The notes under the pieces were generated by a model. It worked only from the letters and a program-made list of their open reading frames with translations, had not been told where the DNA came from and made no database searches. Position numbers and translations under genes: made by a program. DNA of 59,787 nt, taken from NCBI GenBank assembly GCA_002753225.1, contig PDZS01000027.1, positions 1-59,787 on the forward strand, written 5' to 3'. This DNA is from Deltaproteobacteria bacterium YD0425bin51. Lineage in GTDB: Bacteria; Desulfobacterota; Desulfobacteria; Desulfobacterales; YD0425bin51. The first letter of the stretch is position 1; each line of letters starts with the position of its first letter. Positions 45,701 to 57,700 of the stretch are shown here, piece by piece.

Positions 45701-48700
45701 AGGATCAATCGGAACATAAGCTCCCCCTGCTTTTAATATTCCAAGAAGTCCAATGACCATTTCCAAAGAACGTTCAATACATATGCCAACAAAAGTATCA
45801 GCTTTTACTCCGTGACAAATAAGATAATGAGCAATTTGATTAGCTTTTTCATTTAATTCTTTATATGTCAGCTTATTTTTTTCATAAACTAAGGCAATTG
45901 CATCAGGCGTTTTCTCAACTTGCTCTTCAAATAAATCAACAATAGTTTTATCTTTCGGATAATCTGAATATATATTATTCCATGCTTTAAGTTTATTTAG
46001 TTCATAATTTGTTAAAATCGGAATCTGTGTAACTGTCTGTTCTATATTTTTTGCAATATTTTCAAGAATAACTTGAAAATGTTCTGTTAATCTGAAAATG
46101 GCATCTTCTTCAAATCGATTACAATCATAGCTAAGCTTAAAATTTAGTTTTTCATCTGGTATTACAGCTAAAGTTAGCGGATAATTGGTATATTCTATAC
46201 TTTTTACATCTTCTATGGAGAAAGAAATCTCTGTTGATTTGACTTTATTTTCTATAGGATAGTTTTCAAATGCAATTAAGCTTTCAAATAAAGGTATCCC
46301 TTTGGGTATTTGGCTTTGAGATTGTATCTCTGACAAGCTGTAATATGCATATAAACTATTTTCCTGATGATTATTCTGTATAGAAACAAGCCATGTAATT
46401 AGAGATTGTTTGTCATCTATTTTTATTCTCAAAGGCAGGGTATTTATAAAAAGCCCAACCATCTTATCAATACCAGATATTGAAACATGCCTCCCTGAAA
46501 CAGTTACACCAAATACAATATCATCATTTGCGCTGTATCGTGATAAAAGGATTCCCCATGCACCTTGAATGATTGTATTTAAAGTAAGTCTATGGTGACG
46601 GCTTAAGCTTTGCAGTTTATTTGTTGTTTCTTTACTTAAATCAAATGAATGTTCTTCATAGTTTGGACTTTCTTTTGAATGCTTTGCAATTGGAATAACA
46701 GTCGGTGTTTCAAATCCTTTTAACTGTTCTTCCCAATAGCTTTTGGCTTTTTTATGGTCCTGCTTATTTAACCAGACTATATAATCCTTGAATTGATTAA
46801 CCTGCGGCAGCAATGGGACATTTCCAGCTATAAAAGCTTGATATGAGAGCATAAGCTCATTAAAAAGTATAGGGAGACTCCATCCATCCATTAAGATATG
46901 ATGAAAATTAAGGACAAATCTATAGGTGTCATTTGAAAGCTTTATAATCTGACAACGCATCAATGGAGTTTCGCTTAACTTAAATCCAGTATTTTTTTCA
47001 TTTATTAATAATGCATTTAATCTGCTTTTTTCATCTGTTACATCCTGCCAATCTAAAAATTTCCATGGCAACACTATTTTGCTAAATACTATTTGCATTG
47101 GCTTATCAATTGAATTCCACACAAAACCTGTTCTAAGTATTGCATAACTGTCAATCATATACTGCCATGCTCTTTGAAATTGGCTGATATCAATATTTCC
47201 CTTGATTAAAAAATGTATCTGTTCAAAATAGTTCCCTGTCTCTGGGGCATACAGGGTATGGAAGAGCATACCTTCCTGCATTGGAGTTAATGGATAAATA
47301 TCTGAAACATTATCCCCGTATAGTTCAATGCAATTATTTATAATTTTTGTTAAATGACTGATATATGAGCTGCCTAACTTTTCTATAGTATCTTTTTTGT
47401 GCAGTTTGCAGCTATAGCTTATTGTCTGCAAAAAGCATCCTTCCTGAATCATACTGTTAAGCTCTAAAATATGGGGACGATTCCCTTTTATTCTAAAAGT
47501 ATGATCATAAGACTCTTTTGCAAAGCCAAATATGCTGTCTTTAACATTCTGATCAAATTGTCCAAGATAATTGAATACAATTGGTAATTTATGATTTAAA
47601 GGTGCTTTTGCCAAATATTTGAATATGCCGTATCCAATTCCTTCATTTGGAATTTTTCGCAAGCGTTCTTTTATGCTTCTAATTGATGTGCCTAAATCCT
47701 TTTTATGAGGAAGTGTTAATGATAGGGGATATATGCTTGTAAACCAGCCTACTGTTCTTGACAGATCAATATCTTGAAATAAATCGACTCTTCCATGACC
47801 TTCGATATCAATTACTATCTCTTCCTTTCCTGTCCATTCGCAAATTGTAAAAGCAAGAGCGCAAAGCAAAATATCATTTATCTGTGTTTGATATGCCAAA
47901 GATGCTTTTTTCAGAAGCAACTCTGTGTATTTTTGATCCAGCATAACAGTTATTTGTTTTACATCATCATAGCTGTTTTCACATTGATGATGATCTAATG
48001 GCAAGTCCATTTTATCTGGAATTTTTTTCCAAAAATCTAGTTCGTTTTCATTTAAAGGATAATTAGAAAGTCTTTCAGACCATGCTTTAAAAGAACTGGT
48101 CTTTTCAGGCAGCTTGATAGATTGACCTTGTTTCAACTGTAAATAGGCATTTTGGAAATCTTCCAGCAAAATCCGCCATGATACACCGTCAACAGCCAAA
48201 TGATGAATAGACCAAAATAACCTTTTGTTTTCTAAAAGAACCATCTGCATAATAGGACCATGTTCTATATTCAAACTCTTTTCTTCAGAATAAACTGGAA
48301 TATCATCTAGATTATCGCTATATATCTGCTCCCACCTATTATCAATAAATTCAAAGCGTAATCTTAATGCATCATGATGTTTGATGATTTCTTTTAAAAC
48401 AGCTCTTAAAGAATCAATAGTAATATCATCTGGAACTGAAAGTAAAACAGACTGGTTATAATGGCATGGTTCATGAATGTTTTGCTCAAAGAAATAATGC
48501 TGAATTGGAGTCAACGGCACAGAACCTTTTATCATCCCTTGATCTGCACAAATTTTTGATATGGTTTTTGAAGCTTTTGCAAGTTCGAAAATTGTTTGAT
48601 GCGCAAATATATCTTTTGGAGTTATATGAATATTTAATCCTTTTGCTTTAGATACAATCTGAATGCTTAAAATAGAATCTCCGCCTAATTCAAAGAAGTT

Positions 48701-51700
48701 ATCGTAAATACCTATCCTATCTATTTTAAGCACCTGCTTCCAAATTACTGCTAGTTTTTCTTCTGTTTCTGTAAATGGAGCAGTGTATTGAGTATTTAAA
48801 ATGATATCAGGTTTTGGCAGAGCTTTCCTGTCAATTTTACCGTTAGGCGTCAGCGGCATTTCATCTATAACAATCATAGATGACGGAATCATATAATCTG
48901 GAAGATATGTTTTTAAATATGTTTTCAGATCATCTGAATGCTCAGAATTAAGTGTGACATAAGCAATCAATTGTTTGTGTTCATTATCATCTGATAAAAC
49001 TACAGATGATTCTCTTACATCAGGATGCTTTGAGAGAACAGATTCAATTTCCTGTAATTCGATTCTAAACCCTCTTAATTTGATTTGATGGTCGATTCTT
49101 CCTAAATATATTATATTGCCATCGGATAAAAATTTTCCTAAATCTCCTGTTTTGTATAGTCTGCCAAACGATGTTTCTATAAAACGCTCTTTTGTTAAAT
49201 CAGGTCTATTTAAATAGCCCCTTGCAAGTCCGAAACCTCCAATATAGATTTCTCCGGATACTCCTATCGGAACATGGTTGAAATCTTTGTCTAATATATA
49301 GATTTGCGCATTTCTAATTGGTTTACCGATTGGAATAATTTCTTCATTTAATGTAAAATTTTGAATATTTTCCATGTTAAAAAATGTTGCGCAAATGGTT
49401 GTTTCAGTAGGTCCATAGCCATTTTTAATATGGCACCCTTTTTCTAAAAACCATGCAGCAGTTGAAAATTGGATTGGTTCAACACCAATCAAAATTTTTT
49501 GTAAAAATATAGTATTTTGATTTTTAAATTCGTTAGCTAAATATTTTAAATGCATAGGATGAAGATATGTTATGCTTATTTGATGGAGATTTAGATAATT
49601 TACATAACGATAAGGATCGTTTACAATATTTTTTTCCGGTATATAAAGAACAGCACCGCCTAATAAAGTAGAAAAAATCTCCAAAACCGAAACATCAAAT
49701 GTATAATTACAGGTTAAAGAAATATTATTTTGGGGCAGTACTTCAAAATAGGAATACATTAAATTGATAAAGGCTCTATGCTCAATCATCACACCTTTAG
49801 GAAAACCTGTAGAACCTGAGGTGTATATTACATATGCTAAATTGTCTGGAGAAATTTTTATTTTGGGATTTTCTGATGAATAATTTTCTGATAATATTTT
49901 TTTTATTCTATCTTGAGTCAAAACAACATGTGCATTTGAATCATTTATCATAAAGGCAGTTCGTTCTTTTGGGTAATCAGGATCAATCGGCACATAAGCT
50001 CCTCCTGATTTCAATATCCCCATAAGTCCAATAATCATTTCCAAAGAACGTTCGATACATATTCCAGCCATTGCATCAGCTTTTATTCCAATATTAATTA
50101 AATAATGAGCCAGTTGATTAGCTTTTTCATTTAATTCTTTGTATGTCAGCTTATTTTCTTCAAAAACTACTGCAATTGCATCAGGTGTTTTCTTTACCTG
50201 TTCCTCAAATAAATCAACAATATTATTATCTTTTGGATAATCTTCATAATTATTATTCCATGATTTAAACTGATTTAACTCTTTATCTGTTAGAATCTTT
50301 AATTTTCCAATAGCTTGCTCGTAATTATTGACAATATGGCGGAGTAATATTTCAAAATGTGAAGAGAGTCTCTCAATTGTAGATTGATCAAATAAATCAA
50401 TATTATATTCAAAATCCCCTTTTAACCCTTGAGCTGTTTCTTCCAAAGTCAAAGTTAAATCAAATTTTGATATTGGATAACTCTGTTCTAATGGTGTTAT
50501 GACAAGATCAGATAACGTAAAATTATCTATTGGTGCATTCTGAAGGATAAACATTACTTGAAATAGAGGACTGTAGCTCAAACTCCTTTTTACATCCAAA
50601 TGCTCAACTATTTGTTCAAAAGGTATATCCTGATGCATATAAGCATCTAAACATGTCTTTCTAACCTCTTTTAACAGCTCAATAAAACTTATCTTTCCAT
50701 CAACATGATTCCTTAGAACCAGAGTATTTACAAAAAATCCTATTAAATCCTCAACCTGTTTATTCCCTCTATTTGCAATCGGACTTCCAATTAAAATATC
50801 TTTCTGACTGCTGTATTTATAAAGCAGAACATTAAATGCTGATAACAGGGTCATAAATAATGTAACCCCGTTTGCCTTACTTAATGTATTAAGGTTATCA
50901 GTCAATTCTTTGGAAATATCTATTGATATATGACTGCCCCGGTATGTTTGAATTGCAGGTCTTATACGATCATATGGAAGGATTAAAAGCTCAGGAGCAT
51001 TGCTTAAATTTTCTTTCCAATAAGCTGACTGAGTATTTAATATATCTCCTGTCATCCATCTGTTTTGCCAATCTGCAAAATCCTGATATTGAATTTTAAT
51101 ATCCGGAAGCAAAATCTCTTTATTTTTAATTAAGCTCTCATAAATATGCGAAAGCTCTTTAACCATAATGCCTATTGACCATCCATCTGATATTATATGG
51201 TGCATATTAAACAATAATATATGCTCATCTAAAGAAACTTTAATTAATGTAATTTTTAGAAGCGGACCTTTTTCTAAATCAAAAGGATCATTTGCATGGG
51301 AAAAAATAAATTTTTCGACTTCATCTATTTGATCTAAAGAGAGCACTTTAACAGAAATATCAGAAGAACTAAGCGATACATAAGGGATTCCATTTTCTAT
51401 TAAAAAGCACATTCTTAAACTGTCATGCCGCGAAATAAGCAGGCAAAGCGCTTTGTTAAATGCTTCCAAATTTAATTTGCCTTTAATTGTTAAGCTTGCT
51501 GGCATGTTATAAATCGGATTATCTGGTTCTAATTGATATAAAAACCAAAGCCTTTTTTGTGCATGTGACAATGGATATCTATCTCGTTTTTCTATTGGAT
51601 AAATTGGCGGAATAACATATGGTTTGTTTATCTGCTCGATATATCCTGCTAAATCTTTTAATACAGGGTATTCAAATACAGCACTAAGTGATATGTCTAG

Positions 51701-54700
51701 ACCAAAGCTTTGATGAATTCTTGATACAAGTTGGGTTGCAAGTAATGAATGCCCTCCTGATTCAAAGAAGTTATCTTCTATACTTAAATAGGGCTTTTTT
51801 AATACAAGGCTCCATAGATTTAATAAAAGTTCTTCTGAAGGTGTTTTAGGGATTGCCTCATTTTTTATAAATCTATTTACCTCAGGTTTTGGGAGTGCTT
51901 TTCTGTCTATTTTGCCATTAGGTGATAATGGCATTTCATTTAGCGCAATTATAGATGACGGAATCATATAATCAGGAAGATAGGTTTTTAAATAGGGTTT
52001 CAGATCATTTGGATTTTCTAAACCTGCTGTAATATAAGCAATCAATTGTTCGTCTAATAAAATAACAACAGATTCTCGGACATCAGGATGCCTGCAAAGA
52101 ACAGATTCAATTTCCCCTAATTCAATCCTAAATCCCCGCAGTTTTATCTGATTGTCTATTCTTCCTAAATATTCAATATTTCCGTCTGGTAAATATCTCG
52201 CAAGATCACCTGTTTTGTATAATCGAACTGGATGTTCTGATAATCCATTTACAGTTCTATAAATAAAACGTTCGTTTGTTAAATCCTCCCTATTTATGTA
52301 ACCTCTTGCAAGTCCTGCTCCGGCTATATAAAGCTCTCCTGTTATACCAACAGGTACTGGATTGAAATTTTGATCTAATATATAAATGCAAATATTTGAA
52401 ATGGGCTTTCCTATTGGAACAAATCTGTAATTGGCATTAGGATCGCATGGATAATAAGTAACATCAACAGCAGCCTCTGTTGGTCCATAAAGATTATGCA
52501 ATTTGGTTTTAAATATAGCGAACTGCTTATAAAAATTTTGCTGCAATTCATATCCTAAAGCTTCACCACTGCATATTACACGAGATAGAGTAGAACATTT
52601 TTCAAGATAAGGTGCTTGCAAAAATACGTAAAGCATGGAAGGCACGAAATGCAAAGTTGTTATTTTTTCCTTTTCAATAAGGTCTATTAGATATGAAGGG
52701 TCTTTATGCCCTTCAGGCTTTGCAAATACAAGCTTTGCTCCTGCAATTAGGGGCCAGAAAAACTCCCATACAGATACATCAAAACTTATTGGAGTTTTTT
52801 GCATTATAACATCGCTACAATTAAGCATATAAGCATTCTGCATCCATACCAGACGGTTATAAATACCGTTATGAGTATTCATTGCACCTTTAGGCAAACC
52901 TGTTGAGCCAGAAGTATATATGACATAGGCTAAATTGTCAGATAAAACTCTTTTTACAGGATTATCTTTTGGATAAGCTAAAATATTATAATCTTTTATT
53001 TTATCCTGATTTAATAGAATATCCGCTTTTGAATCGTTGATCATAAAATCGATTCGTTCTTTTGGATAATTTGGATCAATTGGCACATAAGCCCCTCCTG
53101 CTTTTAATATGCCTAAAAGTCCTATAATCATTTCCAAAGAACGTTCAATACATATGCCAACCATTGTATCAGGTTTTACCCCAAGATGAATAAGATAATG
53201 AGCAAGTTGATTTGCTTTTTCATTTAGTTCTTTGTAGGTAAGCTTATTTTCTTCATAAACTGCTGCAATTGAATCAGGTCTTTTTTCAACTTGCTCTTCA
53301 AATAGATCAATAATAGTTTTATCTTTTGGATAATCTGCATTAGTATTGTTCCATTCTTTAAACTGATTCAGCTCATAAGTTGTTAAAATAGGAATTTGTG
53401 TAACTGCCTGCTCTATATCCTTTGCAATACTTTCGACAATGACTTGGAAATGTCTTGTTAATCTTAAAATAGCATCTTCTTCAAATCTATTACGATCATA
53501 GCTAAGTTTAAATCTTAATTCTTCACCGGGTATTACTGCCAAAGTCAGAGGATAGTTTGTATATTCTATGCTTTTTATGTCTTGTATGGAAAAAGAAATG
53601 TCTTTTGATTTGATTTTTTCTTCTACAGGATAATTTTCAAATACAAGGATGCTTTCAAATAAAGGAGTACCTTTGGGTATCTCGCTTTGAGCCTGTATAT
53701 CTGACAAGCCGTAGTATGAATATAAATTGTTTTCCTGATGATTATTCTGGATTGATATGAGCCATGGAATAAGAGATTTTTTATTATCTATTTTTACTCT
53801 CAAAGGTATGGTATTTATAAAAAGCCCAACCATATTATCAATGCCTGATATTGGAACATGCCTTCCTGAAACAGTTACACCAAATATAATATCATTATTT
53901 GAGCAGTATCTTGATAATAGTATTCCCCATGCGCCTTGAATGATTGTATTTAAAGTAAGCCTATGCTTACGGCTTAAACTTTGGAGTTTATTGGTTGTAT
54001 CTTTGCTTAAATCAAATAAATATTCTTCATATTTAGGAATCTCTTTCGAAAACTTTGCAATTGAAATATCATTTGGGCTTTCAAATCCTTTTAGCTGTTC
54101 TTCCCAGTAGCTGTTTGCCTTTTTATTGTCCTGCTTATTTAGCCAGACTATGTAGTCTTTGAATTGATTAACTTTAGGTAGTAATGGGATATTTCCATCA
54201 GTAAAAGCTTTATATGAAAAGATAAGCTCAGTAAAAAGTACGGGGAGACTCCATCCATCCATTAGTATGTGATGAGAATTAAGAATAAATCTATAACTGT
54301 CTTTTGAAAGCTGAATGATCTGACATCGCATCAATGGAGCATTGCTTAAATCAAAACCATTATTCTGTTCATTTATTAATAATTCTTTTAATTTACTATT
54401 TTTTGTTTCATCTATTTCATTCTGCCAATCTAAAAAATTCCATGGAAGGCTTTTATTTTTAAATACAATTTGCATTGGTTTATCACTGATATTCCATACA
54501 AAACCTGTTCTAAGTATTTCATACCTATCAATCATATACTGCCATGCTCTTTGAAATTGAGTTATATCTATATCCCCTTGAATTAGAAAATGCATCTGTT
54601 CAAAATAAATTCCTGTATATAGGCTATGAAATAGCATTCCTTCCTGCATTGGAGTTAATGGATAGATATCTGCAATATTATCCCCATGCTTTTTGATCAA

Positions 54701-57700
54701 ATCATCAAGATAACCCTGTGATATGTTTACATATTGAAAGTCTGAAGGTGTATATCCAAATACATCTGGGTTAATACAGTGATTGATAATTTCTGTTAAA
54801 TGCTTGATATATGAACTGCCTAACTTTTCTATAGTCTCTTTTTCATGCAGTTTGCAGCTATAGCTTATAGTTAATGAAAAGGCTCCTTCCTGAATCAGAC
54901 TGTTATAATCTAAAATATTGGCACGATTCCCCATCATAGTCATTTTTTGATCGAATGACTCAAAAGTTTGATCAAATTGACCAAGATAGTTGAATAATAT
55001 TGGCGCCTTATGATTTAAAGGTTCTTTTGCTAAGTATTTTAATATACCGAATCCAATTCCTTCATTTGGAATACTTTTTAACTGTTCCTTTATGCTTTTA
55101 ATTGATGAGCCAAAATCCTTTTTATGATGAAGTTTTAAAGAAACTGGATATATAGTTGTAAACCAGCCTACTGTTCTTGATAAATCTATATCAGAAAACA
55201 GATCAACTCTTCCATGACCTTCGAGATCAATTATGATCTCTTCCTTACCTGTCCATTCATTTATTGAAAAAGCAAGAGCGCAGAGCAAAAGGTCATTGAT
55301 TTGGGTATGATATGCTGCAGATACTTTTTTTATTAACAAATCTGTGTATTGCTTATCTAAACTAAATGTTATGTGCCTTAGATCAGCAAAGCTGTTTTCA
55401 CATTGATGATCTAATGGCAGTTCTATTTGCTCTGGAATTTTTTTCCAAAAATCTAGTTCTTTTTCATTTAAAGGATAACTAGAAAGTCTTTCAGACCATG
55501 CTTTAAAAGAGCTTGTCTTTTTGGGAAGTTTGATAGAATGACCTAGTTTTTGCTGCAAATATGCATTTTGAAAATCTTCCAATAAAATACGCCATGAAAC
55601 ACCGTCAACTGCCAAATGGTGAATAGACCAAAGTAACCGATTATTATCAAAGAGAACCATCTGCATAATAGGACCATGTTCCAGATTAAAACTTTTTTCT
55701 TCAGTGTAAATAGGAAGATCATCTAAATTATCGCTATATAGTTGTTCCCATTTATTATCAATAAATCTGAATCTTAATCTTAACGAGTCATGGTGTTTGA
55801 TGATTTCTTTTAAAACAGCTCTTAAAGAATCAATATTCATATCATCTGGAACTGTTAATAAAAGAGCCTGATTATAATGCCAAGGTTCAGGGAATTTTTG
55901 ATCAAAGAAAAAATGCTGAATTGGAGTCAGTGGGACATTACCTGTTATTATGCCTTGATCTGCGCAAATTTCTGATATGTTTTTTGCAGCTTTTGCAAGC
56001 TCATAAATTGTTTGATTCTCAAAGATTTCTCTTGGGGTTATATGTATATTAAATCCTCTGGCTTTAGATACAATCTGAATGCTTAAAATAGAATCTCCGC
56101 CTAGTTCAAAAAAGTTATCGTAAATACCAATTTTATTGACTTTAAGCACTTGTTCCCAAATTATTGCTAGCTTCTGTTCTGTTTCTGTAAATGGAGCGAT
56201 ATATTGAGCCGAAATCATAGCATCAGGTTTTGGAAGGGCTTTCCTGTCAATCTTGCCATTAGGAGTCAGAGGGATTTCATTTATGACAATTATAGATGAC
56301 GGAATCATATAATCTGGAAGATATGTTTTTAAATATGTCTTTAAATCATCTGAATATTCTGAATTGATTGTGACATAGCCAATCAATTTCTTTTCAAATA
56401 AAATAACAACTGATTCTCTTACATTCGGATGCATGGAGAGGACAGATTCAATTTCTCCTAATTCAATTCTAAATCCCCGCAGTTTAACCTGATAATCTAT
56501 TCTTCCAATGTATTCGATATTGCCGTCAGGTAAAAATCTTCCTAAATCACCTGTTTTGTATAATCTATCATCGCTAAATGGACTTGATATAAATTGTTTA
56601 TCTGTAAGCTCAGGTTGATTTAAATATCCATTTGATAGTCCTATTCCTCCAATATGGATTTCACCAGGAATTCCAACGGGAACCATTTGATTTTCTTTAT
56701 CTAAGATATAAATTCTTCTATTAGGTAAAGGTTTGCCAATTGGAGTTTTTGATCCTTTAATTTCTGTTTGGGGGATTTCAAATATTGTAGAAGTGATAGT
56801 TGTTTCTGTTGGACCATATGTATTTAGCATTTGAACTGATTTTAATTTCATTTGCTGCCAAGCTTTGCATGTCTGAACCGGTAATTCTTCTCCACCTGTA
56901 ATAATTATCCTAAGAAGAGATAATTCTGAAAGTTTAGATTGACAGCTTGGCTCTTCTAAAAGATTTTTCAAATAAGATGGTGGAACCTCAAAAACAGTTA
57001 TGTTATATATAGATAGTTTTTCCAAAAGCTCTTTAGCAGTCCATATATCATCTCCTCTGAGCACCAATGAAGCTCCAGAAGCAAGTGTTGGGAAAATCTG
57101 TTCTGCTGAAGCATCAAAATTTATGGATGCAAATTGTAAAACTGAGTCGCTTGAATTTAGATTATAAAAAGGTATGATGTTTTTACAATGACTATATAAA
57201 GCATAGTGACTAATCATTACTCCTTTAGGTGTTCCTGTTGATCCTGATGTATAGATGACATAGGCTAAATTGTTTGATGAAGCTCTTTTTACAGGGTTAT
57301 CTTTTGAATAAGTATAGTCTTTTATCTTTTCTTTAGTAAGTAACAGATGAGCATTTGAATCATTTAGAATAAAAGATATCCGCTCTTTTGGATAATTAGG
57401 ATCAATAGGTACATAAGCCCCTCCTGCTTTCAATATACCCAAAAGTCCAATAATCATTTCAAAAGAACGATTAACAGATATGCCAACTAATGTATCAGGT
57501 TTTACTCCAAGGTGAATAAGATAATGAGCAACTTGATTAGCTCTTTCATTTAATTCTCGGTATGTCAGCTTATCTTCTTCATGGACCACTGCTATTTTTT
57601 CAGGCGTTTTTTCTACCTGTTCTTCAAATAAATCAATAATAGTTTTATCTTTTGGGCAATCTATATTTGTATTATTCCATTCTTGAATCTGATTTAGCTC

